Positions 34,271 to 46,700 of a stretch of 64,000 nt of DNA are shown here, piece after piece. The notes below the pieces were generated by a model. The model was not told the origin of the DNA, did not search any database, and saw nothing but the letters and a program-made list of their open reading frames with translations. A program made the translations under genes and the position numbers. Location: positions 52,472,377 to 52,536,376 of the forward strand of contig OY829541.1 of assembly GCA_963691705.1 (NCBI GenBank), read 5' to 3'. This DNA is from Viola odorata (lineage: Eukaryota > Streptophyta > Magnoliopsida > Malpighiales > Violaceae). How positions within the stretch are numbered: the first letter of the stretch is position 1; each line of letters begins with the position of its first letter.

Positions 34271-37200
34271 TTACCTAGTCTTCTTGGCTTTGGATAACTT
34301 CTTTTTCCTTTTCTTTATAGCCTTCGGTACTTTACTCTTTCGAGCTTCTCTCTGCTCTTCTTTGACCTTCTTTTTGTGTTCTTTTCTTGCAGCTTTCTTC
34401 TCAAGAGGATCCTGTTTCTCCCCATCAGAAAAGGAACCACTTTCATCCGAATCACTGTCTTCGTCTTCACTTCCATCTGGCTCGGAGTGGGATGCACCAT
34501 CACGAGATTTAGGAAGCCCGTTCTGATCGACAGAAGACTCTTCTACTGGATGCGCATCATCTTCATGCTTACTGTTTTGGGTTGCAGAAGATTGAACTAT
34601 AGGAAGAGCTTCCTTCAGTCCTGTAATAGTCCGATAGTACATGTCCTCAGTATCCTTCCCAGATGTTAACCTTATTACATCCTCCTCGGCATTCTTCACA
34701 TGATCTAATGTTTTTGGAATATACGACTGAAGAAAAAGGATAATGAAAAATTCATGTCAGAGATATTACAGCAATTATGAAACTCAACTTCAGATAAACA
34801 TCTAAAATTAACATACATTACAAAACAAACATAAAACAAAAGAAAATAAGATGACAGCCAGGTTATCAAACAATAAACTAAGGGGAAAAAATGACCTGCA
34901 CAAAGACCGAATCTGCTATTTCATCCTCTGCAGTCAGTTCCCGGTTCAAAATTTTTTGTTGAACCTGAAACGAGATGTGTATCAATAAAGCAGATATCTG
35001 AAAGATGATATTTAAGAAATCTTTAGGTACAAGCAAGGAATAAACCTCTTCCAGATAGCTATCAACAGAATCATCAGTTATAGTGGGATCAACTATGAAG
35101 TCAAATAACTCCCGAATTGTCATCACTGCCACCCCATGTTTCTTAAAGAAATCCTGCATGTCACAAAAGCTTGATTAACTCTAGTTAATGGCCGTCACTT
35201 TTATTTTCCTGATAGTAAAATTTAACAGGAAGAGCCGCTTCGCGTTCACAAAATCAAAAGCACTTACAGAAACATGAACACAATCTTCACGTAGGAAATC
35301 AAGAGCATGAGGATGGTCAAGGTCAACAGACTGGGAGACATCAATTATGTACAAGTGACCCTGTAAAAGAACAAAGAGGAGGCCATTCATATAAATATTA
35401 AATACTTTGCTTATACATGTGATCATTTTATTTTCAGTGTTGTTCCAATATTTACAGCACTGAAACGAGGTATGAGGAAAGTGGTTTATATGCTCAGTTA
35501 AGAATTCACCTCATAGTAAAGTATGTTGTATTCACTGAGGTCTCCATGCACCAATTTGCACTTCTGGTATAAAGTTCGCATTGCGATAATCATCTGAAGA
35601 AAATAATACCATGAGGTTACTTTAATTATGAAACAACAAAACATAATCATTAAATCCTTTCCTTTCAGCCACAAATTGCAAAATTATCTGTTGTTAATCA
35701 GCACGCCATATTGTCTCTAAGGGGAGAGGCTCATCCATATGATAAACCATAAAGGCCATACTCTTTGCCAGGAGGTTCAGCTTGGCTAATTCAATAGTTT
35801 CAAGGCCACATACTAAGAGCCTAACTGACCAGATATTACTAATAATAAATGCAAGTCGCCATTGTGTCTTATCTTGTAATCCATAATATGTGCCTACTAG
35901 CAAGAGTAGTGGTGCTTATTTAAAAAAAAAAAAAAAAAAAAAAAACCAAGAGTAGTGGTGGTGATGGTAGCAGTAGTATAAATAATCAGGAACACACCTC
36001 CACATAACCCTCACGTAACCTGTCCAAAGATAGTGCAGCATCCTTTAGGCGAGGTGCAGCCCAACCAGCCTTTCCTGCAATGTAGATAATCATGAAAAAG
36101 AAGGCCTGAGTAACTCCACATGGTACTGCATAAGATCCTAACATAGTTTTCCAGCTTCCAACATAAGAACTAGCAGAAATAGTTCGTTAAGTTAATGAGG
36201 TTCATCTTTCTTATAGGCATGCGCATATTTTTGTGAACTGCTCGTAGGCAACCAATTGCAGGCATCTTACAAGCTAAATTTCAAATAAGAAGACATTAGC
36301 AACACATACAAAAACAACAACAGAATACCTATGAATTCCATGACCAGAACATGAAGTCTCAAAAGATATGTAGTAGGGCACCTTATGCCAGCTGCCTTGA
36401 GCCTACAATTTACATGAAGTTCAAATCATAAATTTGTATAACAGGAATAGAATTACAGGATTATGGCAGAAGCAAACAGATTCAAAGGACAATCATAGGG
36501 ACCATCCAGCAACATGAAAATAAACCCCAGCTGATAACCAACAATGTTGAGGTTTTCACACATGCATTCCGGAAAGCCACAATCCGACAAGCTCAAGGAA
36601 CAAAATCAGGCAAAGTATCACTATGAAAGGCATAACGTGAATGATTGCCCCTAAATTGACTGTTGGTCTCACCTTATAAGATTCCTCATTTCTTTTTCAG
36701 CCCATGTTTTCACCATTTTTCTTGGATTGTGCTTACAGTAACCATGTCTAAAACGAAAGTCACCCTGCACATAACGATCTCGGTCCCTATATAAAGGAGA
36801 AACATAAGTAATCACTTCAAACAAACAGCTACCGGCACTTATTTCTGACAAGCAAGCAATTGCACTTACTTAAAAACCAGAACTGAAGTTTTGTACACTT
36901 TGATAGCCAGCTCCTGGCCATCAGACTTTGTTGCATGATACACATTTGCCTGCCCAAAAAAATCAAAATTCTAAAATCCACATAACATTGAAATATAACT
37001 CACAGATACAAAGGTCAATGCACCCATGAGTTGGAGGCATATTCAATTTTTTTTTATATTGTTGCGACATGAAATGGTAGCAGTTTGTATACCTCTTTAC
37101 CAGTTGAAATGCAGCCATTCATATCATTAAAGATGCCACGGTTCATCATCTTGAACAAGACCATGCGAGTTCTAGGGTCAATAGCCTGGAAACAACAAAA

Positions 37201-37832
37201 CTAATCAGAGAAATTCTCCAAGAAAAAATCACTTCTTTCATAGTAAAGCTTTAGTTTTTGGTTTTTTCCCATTTAAGTTCAATTATAAGTGATACTCACC
37301 TGCTCCACTGTTGCACGATCAGCTTTCTCAGTAGTTCTAGTCTTACCAATAGCCATATCTCGAACACTTCCGCGAATGGTAGTTGTAACAGAATTGGACA
37401 TGCCAACGTTCATTCTCCCCTCCCACTCCTAAATAAGTAAACATATGATCAAACACAAAATATTGTTTAAAAAAAAAAACAACAAAGAACAAAACTTTAA
37501 GCTCAAACAAAGCAGAGTCAGTGTCACACCTCTAAAGGTGAAGCGCGAATATGATGGGTGAACTTCTGGCTGCGATTGGAGAGAGGTTGCAGGGTTGAAG
37601 AGTTAGGGCGGGAGTGGGCCCCACCGTGAGCATTCGGACGCCGTGAATTGAGAGATATATCTCCATCTACGCCGTGGTCATCGTCTTTTGAATCCAACCA
37701 ATCGAGGGCCTCTCCAATCTCGGAGTCCGATGACCATAGTTCCTCTTCTTCCCCATCGTCTATTTCTTCTTCAGGAGTGTGGTCTAAGGCTACAGCTGCT
37801 ACTTGCTCAGCTTCTCCTAGCTGCACAGGCAT
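34271..37832 (-). CDS. RIO1: Atypical protein kinase RIO1 (ribosome maturation)
   Basis: Twelve exons: 37832-37530, 37428-37300, 37185-37093, 36949-36870, 36786-36673, 36402-36329, 36074-35998, 35593-35510, 35360-35268, 35153-35046, 34964-34896, 34726-34271. Phases agree and give 559 residues. Kinase signatures are STGKEANVYHA (P-loop), [19 protein letters not shown] with the RIO-specific flexible loop and [35 protein letters not shown] (catalytic loop) and IIDVSQSVD (metal-binding loop replacing DFG). The N terminus is acidic. The C terminus is a Ser/Asp/Glu stretch followed by a Lys/Arg-rich tail ([14 protein letters not shown]), as in RIO1 generally. RIO1 acts as an ATPase or kinase in late cytoplasmic maturation of the 40S subunit. 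It is head to head with the tryptophanyl-tRNA synthetase gene. Confidence 0.95.
35915..35946. repeat. Poly(A) insertion with 14-bp target duplication
   Basis: Inside RIO1 intron 7, a 32-nt stretch (cttattt, 24 A, then C) is bracketed by perfect direct repeats caagagtagtggtg at 35901-35914 and 35947-35960. This is the pattern left by target-primed reverse transcription of a poly(A)-ended RNA, here reduced to almost only its tail. Confidence 0.65.
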
Positions 37833-38093
37833 GGTGGAGATTTCTCTGGAGGAAATGGTTTATCGGCTTTAGTTTGGAGCTAGGGTTTTAGCAGGTTTTA
37901 GTGAAAGAAAAAAAAAAAGGAGATTAATTTTGACTGTTTATAGAACGACGTCGTTTACAGTTCTTATTTCCTTAAAAATAAAATTGAAAAGAATATGTAA
38001 GTGTTCGAGCCTCTAGGGCTGATCCCCAAACCAAAGAACCATCCAACTCAGCTGGCGGCGTCTTCTCCCTCTGAGAGTCACTGCCATTCAGTC
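37833..38093. promoter_or_regulatory. Shared RIO1 / tryptophanyl-tRNA synthetase promoter
   Basis: Only 261 bp separate the two divergent start codons, so this interval must hold both leaders and a bidirectional promoter. It contains a perfect 12-bp palindrome, aacgacgtcgtt, at 37944-37955 with an ACGT core. That could bind bZIP-type factors; this role is inferred. Confidence 0.6.
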
Positions 38094-41000
38094 ATGGACA
38101 CTAATCAAGCAGAAACGAAGGAGCAGGAGCAAGAGCAAGAGCAGGTGGTGAATCCATGGGAAGTATCCGCCGGGGGCGGCGGTAAGATCGACTACGACAA
38201 GCTCATCCACCAATTTGGTTGCGCCAGGCTTGAGCAACCCATAATTGATCGCGTCGAGCAACTCACCGGCGTCCCTCCCCACGTGTTCTTGCGCCGCGGC
38301 ATGTTCTTCGCTCACAGGGGCTTCAAGGAGTTATTAGATGCTTATGAGAGTGGGAAAAAATTCTATCTTTACACGGGACGAGGCCCATCCTCTGAATCTT
38401 TGCATCTGGGTCATCTTGTACCTTTCATGTTTACTAAGTATTTGCAAGATGTGTTCAAGGTTCCTCTTGTCATTCAGCTGACCGACGACGAGAAATTCAT
38501 GTGGAAGGACCTGTCCGTGGAGGAGAGCAAACGCCTGGCTCGTGAAAATGCCAAAGATATTATTGCTTGTGGGTTTGATATTAACAGGACTTTTATCTTT
38601 TCCAATTTCGGATATGTTGGCGGCGCCTTCTACGAGAACGTGGCCAGAGTTGCCAAGTGTGTTACCTTGAACCAGGCACGGGGTATATTTGGTTTCAGGG
38701 GTGAAGATCCTATTGGGAAGGTTACTTTCCCTCCTATGCAAGCTGTTCCTTCATTTCCAAATTCGTTCCCACACCTTTTCTCCGGCATGGATGACCTCCA
38801 GTGTTTAATTCCTTGTGCTATTGACCAGGTCAACCCTCCCTCAGTGTTATGTTGCTCAATGTATGTTTTATTGTTCTTTCTGTACCCAGCAGAATAGATA
38901 GACTTGTTCGGAAAGAGATGATATGCGACTAACTTATCTCCGAGGGTGTAGCAACTGATAATTGATTGAACTTCTAGCTGTCTTTTATTTTTCAGTCACT
39001 TTCTGAATGTTGATCTAGAATGCTTACACTGTTTTCGGTTATTGCTTTATGGATCTGCGCGTGTCTGAACTCTTGTGTTCTTACGATGGTCGTCCCCCTT
39101 TTGAATTGATTCAGGATCCATATTTCAGAATGACACGTGATGTTGCCCCACGGTTAGGATATCACAAGCCTTCACTGATTGAGTCTACTTTCTTTCCTGC
39201 CCTACAGGTACATTAACTTTTATGCTTATTTGAAATTGTCACAGCTAAAGACTTTTAGTTTATGTATAAAATGCATGGGGAAGTTTTGTTGTTATCGTTA
39301 CTAGTACTTTTTCTTAATTTATTTTCTGTTTGGCCCATTATTGGGAATCTTGAGATTATTCAAAGAGGTCACGGTGATACAGGATCCAATGGGTTTTGGG
39401 ATCTGGATTTGTAATGAAAATTTTGAAATGCAAAATAAGGTTAATCTCAATAATTCCATTTCACTGTGATACAGGATCCAACGATGTTGGGATCTGGATT
39501 TGTAATGAAAATTTTGAAATGCATCTTGAAATGCAAAATAAGGTTAATCTCAATAATTCCATTGCCCTACCAGGAGCTCTCTGAAATGACCAGTTGACAC
39601 TGAGGGCTGAGGGAGTTCACTGATTAGAAATCTAATGATAGTTAGCCTTTTCTTGAACTTTAATGAATGGCCTAACCAACACTTTTCTGCCATTCTTAGT
39701 GTATTATAAGAAAAAAGTTTTGGCAATTGAATGATCACCAAAATTCCATTATCCAGTATAAACAGTGTACTGATCATTTTTTTCTGCCTCTGTTTGCTGC
39801 TTTATTTATTATTTGGTTGTCTAACCATCTTTATTGACAGTTACTTTCAATTTGGATATGTTCAGGGTGATACAGGGAAAATGTCAGCTAGTGATCCAAA
39901 TTCTGCCATATATGTGACTGATACTCCGAAACTCATTAAGAAGAAGGTATTGGATCCTGGAAAGTGCATTATATAAATAGGTCATCTTGGGTGCTATGTA
40001 TTCCTGTGTGAATTATTAAATTATCATTTTTGCTATGGTAAAAGAAGAGCTTGTCTCTTGCATAGACTTCGATTTTTTGGGTTAAGTTTCAAAAGTTAAG
40101 GAAGCGAGTGGGCTACAATTTACAAAATTAAAAGTGGTCATTCCACTCTTTTGCTTGTTCAATGGGTGTCAAACTCTTGTAGTGTGTATCACAAAAACAT
40201 TCTTAAACCACTGTCTAATGTTCAAACAGCATGCCACAGACCTCATGACATGTGCCTCCTATGTAGTTTTGAATATAACCTCGCGAACATGTAAACCTAC
40301 TATTAAGATCTGGCTGGCCTTGTTATACCTGCATTTTTTTTGTTTATAACTATTTCACTGCTCTGTACTTTTCTGTTCTCTGACCAGGATGCGTGCCCCT
40401 TCTTAGGAATATGCACAAATGTTTTTCTGGTCAGGACTCAGAAGTATTCAATATTTTGTTTTGCTATCTTTATGTACTGCTGTCCTTTGTGGATCCATGG
40501 AAGAGAAGGCTTAAACTGTTAAATAATATGTTCAAATATGCATCACCTTGCAGTAAAGTTGCCTGTAAAGGTTCAAAGAATGGACTTTTTGGTAGATGAA
40601 TGAAATGAGCAACACTTCTTCAGTTTTGTGCATGAGTATTTCATAATTTACTGACATTACCATTTGTTCATGTCTACAGATATACAAATATGCCTTCTCT
40701 GGTGGACAAGATTCCATAGAGAAACACAAAGAACTTGGAGCAAATCTCGAGGTTCTGAATCCTTTTGCTTTGATGAAACAAAGATCAAGTGATAGATTTT
40801 GCCATAGATTCGTAGTGTTTTTTTTTTCTTTACTCTTTCTATTGTACACTTCCCTGATACCCATTGAGTATTTAATGCATTGTTTTTTGACATAATTGAT
40901 GGTTAACAAACAAAAGAGATAGAACAGAATGGAAAGGGCAGGAGGTGTTGTTGGGGGTCATGCTGTAGGAATATATTCATCTGCTTATAAGCTTGATGTA

Positions 41001-41583
41001 GATTGTAACTTGTGTCCTATTTGTTGTTCGGTTCTTCTGAAGTCCTTGCTTTAAAGTGATGATGAATACTCATTTGTTATGGCCATTATTCAGGTAGATA
41101 TATCAATCAAATATCTAGGTTTCTTCCTCGAGGATGATGCTGAGTTTGAAAAAATTAAGATGGTGAGATTCATGTTTCTGGTTCATTTAGTCTGATCATA
41201 TTTTGTGTGCACCAGATTTTAGCATGTGGGCTGATATTAGTATGCAACCTAAAGTAAGATTTGCTCATTTTCTTTTTCCTTTCTTTGTAATACTCTTTGT
41301 ATAGGAGTATGCTGCTGGACGTATGCTAACTGGAGATGTGAAGAATCGCCTGATTGCAGTATTGAGTGAAATAGTACAAAGACATCAGGAGGCTCGGAAA
41401 AACGTGACTGACCAAGTAATCTTTTGTCATACCTTAAATAAAATTTACGCGACTCCTCTACTTAGTGGATTTTGTGTGTTAAAAACTTTCTTTTCTTGGT
41501 GGTTTACCTTTGCGGATGTTCTTCACTTTCAGGTGGTGGATGAATTTATGAAACCAAGACCTCTTCCGTCCATGTTCGACTAA
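38094..41583 (+). CDS. Tryptophan--tRNA ligase, cytosolic type
   Basis: Seven exons (38094-38828, 39115-39207, 39866-39946, 40680-40751, 41094-41162, 41305-41415, 41533-41583) join in phase 0 throughout and give 403 residues, the usual length for the plant cytosolic enzyme. Class I synthetase signatures are HLGH in [18 protein letters not shown] and KMSAS in [19 protein letters not shown]. Other family landmarks are [68 protein letters not shown] and the terminal PRPLPSMFD. The Met at 38094 gives the expected eukaryotic-type N terminus ([17 protein letters not shown]); the frame stays open upstream but without another ATG in range. No transit peptide is seen, so cytosolic. It charges tRNA-Trp. 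Confidence 0.96.
39373..39568. repeat. Two-copy tandem duplication in an intron
   Basis: Two ~95 bp units in intron 2 of the tryptophanyl-tRNA synthetase gene. Both start gtgatacaggatccaa and share gggatctggatttgtaatg and aaggttaatctcaataattc. The second has a ~12-base internal duplication (aaatgcatcttg). Confidence 0.85.
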
Positions 41584-42516
41584 AGTTTAGATAGTTGTAC
41601 GACCTCTCCTAACTTCACTCATGAAATGCTGTGCCTGGACCAAAGCGCAAGAGTTGGTATTTTTTTTTTTAGCAAGAGTTTGTAATGCCTTTCACTATCT
41701 AGTATTGAGCCTCAAGCTGCTGCTTCTTTTTTCCTTCTTTTGTTCATTATTGAAGCCTCAAAGTTCCGCTACTCCTTTTGACCGTTATTCAATTGGACTA
41801 TTTCTATACATATCATGAATTTTAAAAGTTTTTTCTTGTTTCTGTCTTCTTTACGCATTCTGGCTTTTCGTTCAATAGTTTTCTCTTTCTCCTTAAGATT
41901 CAAACCTGAAATATGAGTAAAGGGTTGACAAGTTACTTCTGTTAGACTACAAAAATAGAGAATAGAAGAAATAAAGGAGGGAAATCAATGGCTAAACGTC
42001 ATTCAATTTGAATGAATACAAGTTGTTAATCTGCATGTTGGTTGTGCTAATCTTTTTATGTACTTGTCACTTGTCAGATGATAATTACGGTAGAGAACTA
42101 TAATCAAGCCCAAGGTAAACCCACGACGGCAAATACGAGTAAAAACTCGAACTCATGTTTAAATTTCATCTCCACGTATTAAAAAAAAAAATTGGTATAA
42201 CTTTATCATGCATTTAGTCATCCCAAACCTTCTTTTTTTTTCACAAGTCACCTTTTAATTTTGTCATTTTCCAGATAAAAGTTTCTTTTGCCATTATATT
42301 ACATGTAGTAGTCTTAAAATTGAATTTTCTTGCCTTTTCTTGTCAAACAAAAGGTAAAAAAAACAAACACTGTAAAAGAAAATTTTTAACCACCCATTTA
42401 ATTTAACCATGTTGACAAAAAGTATGGGAAAAAATCCCAAATCTAACAAAAGAAACTGTATGGAGTTTTGTTTTTTTTTTCTTTCTAATTTTGCTTGCTA
42501 ATTAATTTGCCCCCTT
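41584..42516. other. Convergent spacer between synthetase and F-box gene
   Basis: About 930 bp, T-rich near both stops, fitting the 3' regions of two convergent genes. No other feature is seen. Confidence 0.5.
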
Positions 42517-43789
42517 TTATCCATCCACAGTAGCTGCTGCTTCCTCAACCTCCTCCTCCATCTCCACCATCCCTCCAATTCCATTCAAATCAACAACCTC
42601 CACATCCAAATCCAAATCCTCATTCACCGGTACACACTCCATCTTATGTTTCACCTTCCAATCCAGCGCCTGACACCCTCTCGAGCAATAATTCACCCCG
42701 CAACAAACCGAACACCGCCGGAACTCATGCCGCCTCGTCTCTGGCCGTCCACACCCGCCGTACGAACACAACCTCAACCCATCCCCTAATTCCCCAGATT
42801 CAAACCACTCCCTCAAAAACTGATTCGCCGGATTCACCTCCTCCGCCGGCACATTACACCCAAAATCACTAAGCAACGAACACCCATCACCATTCACGCA
42901 CGCGTAGTCCTCCGCCATCGCCGCACGACCACACTTTTGTTTTTGACGGCGAGACAGGAAAGAGTGGAGCGACGACGCGAGCTCTCGCGTGTTCGCCTGA
43001 ATTAGTAACCGGCGACCTTCCGTTACGTTCTGTGGGACCCCGTACCCGTCTTGGAGGCAGTGGCCTAGCTCGCGAAGCGCGTTTATGTGACCCAAGAACG
43101 CAGCTCGCGCGCATAAAGCGACGCCGGCGCGAAGATTTTTGTCGTTTTTGGACCCGCCACTACCGTTGAACTGTATCAAAGCAAGCGAGTACAGAGCTCG
43201 CGCGTGGGATTTAATCGCAGCTTTCGCCATTAAAGACGCTCCACTACTCCTGTTTTGTAAGCAATAAAATCGGATCTGAAACCAGAAAAAAATAAGAAAT
43301 GAAATAATTAACAAAATAATAATTAATTCCTGGACTTAAAAAAGAAAGGTAAACTCACCATCCCAAGAGTATACGAAGCTTCAGGACTGCCGGCGGTGAC
43401 ACACTGTTTTAAGAACTGGTGAGCGGAATCTGACCAGCTTTTTGCTTTAACGGCGAACATCTTTGGTCCAGAATTCGATAAAACTAAAGGATCGAGTGCT
43501 AATTTGTTCAGTCTTTTACATCTGTTAATACAATTACAAATCAAAAACAAAGAATAATTAAACTTCAGAATAAAGTGGTAATTAATCAAAAAACCAATAC
43601 AGACAATAAATTAAACAAGAATCCGTACGTTATTAGAAGGTTGAAGAAATCTGATGGGCGAGAGGTGGAGGAACTGAGCTTGCAGAGTATGAAGGCGACG
43701 ACGTCGTCTGGCAATTGATCGAACAGATCGGATTTTTCAGAGATTTTCCGTCCGGTCCTTGCTCTCTTCGATCTGTGGTGGTGACCCAT
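42517..43789 (-). CDS. F-box, Sel1-like and MYND zinc-finger protein
   Basis: Three exons (43789-43629, 43521-43359, 43275-42517) give 360 residues. An F-box lies at about residues 20-60 (SDLFDQLPDDVVAFILCKLS). Sel1/TPR-like helices follow at about 75-220, with AGSPEASYTLGM, ALYSLALIQFNGSGGSKNDK and INALRELGHCLQDGYGVPQN. A MYND zinc finger at about 285-330 has the expected Cys/His ligands (CSYGGCGRPE, FRRCSVCCGVNYCSRGCQ, KHKMEC). The tail is acidic. This architecture is that of the Arabidopsis proteins I recall as At1g67340 and At5g50450. They are predicted SCF-type ubiquitin ligase substrate receptors. Exon 3 is markedly GC-richer than its surroundings. Confidence 0.92.
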
Positions 43790-46700
43790 TTGTGTAGTGG
43801 ATGATGTCTTCCTCTTCTTGCTCTCCTGGTGGTAGCAACAGAATGGATGAATGAATGAAATGTATGTTTGAGATTTGTTTTGGAGTCTATTTATGGTTTC
43901 ATCTTTCAAATTCTTTCTTTCTTGCTAAAAGTCTAATAAACGGTACGGTTTCTCTGGAGTCTTGATTGATTCTCACACACGTCGTTTGTTGGGAATAATG
44001 GGACTTTATTTATACGGTGCAGTAGAACATGTCCTTGGAATGGACCCTACCTATAATTCTCCAATTCCAATTCAAACCTACAACTTTCAAGTTTCAACTT
44101 CCAAGTTTTATTCTCTCTTATTAAGGAAACACAATAATTCCAATTTTATGGCTTACCATAAATTATTACTGTCCAATTTTACAATTATATTACCAATACG
44201 GTAAAAAAGAATTCAGTAAATAGAAAAACTATATTCTATATTCTATACAAGAATACAGTCAAAGTGGGCCCATGAGAGGAGCAGGCCAGGCCAGGCCATG
44301 CAATAGGTTTCAGCAAAAAGACAAACTAGTGTTTGAGTGTTGGCCTGGTGGGTGTGGAGGTTGGGATGCAAGCCAATAACCAGCTCCAAAAATATACAAA
44401 AATCCAACAAAAATATTATATTTTTTACATATTAAATAGTAAATTACTCGTGAAATTGTTAGAGATTGTGCCAAAAATCCAGAGATATATGGGGTTAGGA
44501 TCTACTTATCATTATATTATTGCTAATTAATATATTTTAATTGTACTAACTATTCTAGAAATAGGAATCTAATTTACATAATATATTTCTTCGTGAATTT
44601 CGTAACTGGATTATTCGTTTGTTAATCGAAAAAAATGCAGCCGGTATTGCTTATTGGGTGTATTTTTTGTGCGTTAGTTGGCTTAATTTATCATTTTTTG
44701 CTCATATTATTATTTTTTCTAATTGGAATTAGAAATAATTAATTTAAGTAGGAGATAGAATTATAATGATAATAAACTAGCATTATGTCATTATCAAAAA
44801 CACTAGTTAAGACTTAAAACAATGGTTTATATATTTATTTAATTAATTAATTGACTTATTATATATACAGTATATTCAAATAATTAGACGTTTCGAAGGT
44901 GGCAACGGGCCCACGTCGGGTTAACTTAAGAAACAAAAAAAGCTTAATGAAAAAAACAGGAGTTTATCCAAAAGGAAATTAATCCTTGATGGCTCCTCGC
45001 ACTATAAGATAAACGTGGAGCTTGTCTATGCAAAGCCGTCTTTAGCATTCCCACGATCATATTCATATCATATTCAACCATATGTCACATGAGTAACGGG
45101 AAATCAAGCCCTCCCCTCTTCTTTGCTTTCAAAAGGCATCACTCATAGTCAATTAGTAAAAAAACAAAAAAATGCTAATCAACCCATGTCAACAAAAGAG
45201 AAGATTTAACTATATTCATACATAAACTCCATTCACATTTATAAATTATAAGTGTCAATAATGCTAAAGAGTGATTTTATGGACCTACCGAACTCAAAAG
45301 AAATTAGTATTATTTTAGAAAAATAGAGAGAATATACATGCTAGACTAGAAAAATACTTTGATTTTAATGTATTTCTTTGATGAAGATTTTAATTAGAAC
45401 CCATTAAAGCTTTTCATAATTAATTACTATTTTGGAGCATAACACCAGAAATATCTTACTTAAACTGAGAGTATCAAATTACTTACACTAATTGAAAAAT
45501 TATATATTAATTAATCACATATTGTCATGTTGATCATTATAAATATTTATTACCATTATGATTGAATTTAAATATTAAAGGAAAGAAGGAAAAAAAATGA
45601 ATCACACCCTCTAACTACAATTTAGGATGATTTGACTCGATTACAAACAGAATGTATGATTCAAAAATTTAGTACAAGTGCATAGGGGTGGCAAAACGGA
45701 TCAACTCAGACACGCTTAGGGTTGGTCCGGTTCGATCCATTTGACTTTCTTTCTTTTTTCGAACCTGACTAATTCATATCACATAGTGTCTTCCCGTTAT
45801 TACAATTCACATATAAAGTCAATTTTTTTGGAAAAAGTTTTACACTAATAAGTTCATGATATATACATATATCATTTAATTCAATCCGAACTCAAATACT
45901 AATTGCAAGCTTGTAACATGGTAGGTAAAGTACGTACAACGGATTGGGAGGGGTATGTATTTGCTATTTTCATTCATATAAGTGTATAAAATGCAAGTTG
46001 TGGCATATTGCATGGTAGATATATAGGTTTGCAAATCAAGCCATTCTAGCCAGACTTTTTTTTTGTTGTCACCTTTTTAATTGAATAATGGGAAATTAGT
46101 TTTGGATAAGGTCTAAAGATAGATGTGGAGTTGGTGGAACACAAACCTTTCCATTGATTATTTTTACCATCAAAAGAGGATGAAGTGATGAATCCTTTAG
46201 TTTGGTAGAAAATGAGTGCTGCATTGCTAGCTACAAACCTTCTTTTTCTTTTAAAATAAAAAATCTTGAAGGTCCTCCTCATAGTTCCATTCTTGTGAAG
46301 AAACCGGCTAAAAATAATGTAAGATAGCAATCATATGATACCAAATGCATTCATTCTAGTACAGCACATCACACACTTTGCTCGCTAAGCGACGAAAGTC
46401 GTGAAGACAATTGTTACTTATGCTTTTGCTGATCAAATTCTCCAAGCAAACAATTATATGAAAGGTGGCCAACACCTCTCAACCGTGGATTAGATCTCTC
46501 ACCCGCTCAAGTTAACTACTTGTTAATTAGAAGTACTTTTTTATGAGGCGAGTTATGACGATTCATCGTGAAATGAGGTTATGAGCCATGAAATTTATAG
46601 GGTTAATTTGTAACAACGATGAATATAATATAACCTCATGATTTTCGGTCAAATTGAAATTCCTTGTGATCCCAATTTCGGTATAGACACTTACCATTCT

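Noticed and set aside
34284..34669. Plus-strand frames of 80-97 codons in the RIO1 tail region
   Set aside because: They are antisense to the acidic/basic low-complexity RIO1 C terminus, which creates long chance frames.
38001..38093. Extended N terminus of tryptophanyl-tRNA synthetase from an upstream GTG
   Set aside because: There is no ATG in this extension. The ATG at 38094 gives the family-length protein of 403 residues.
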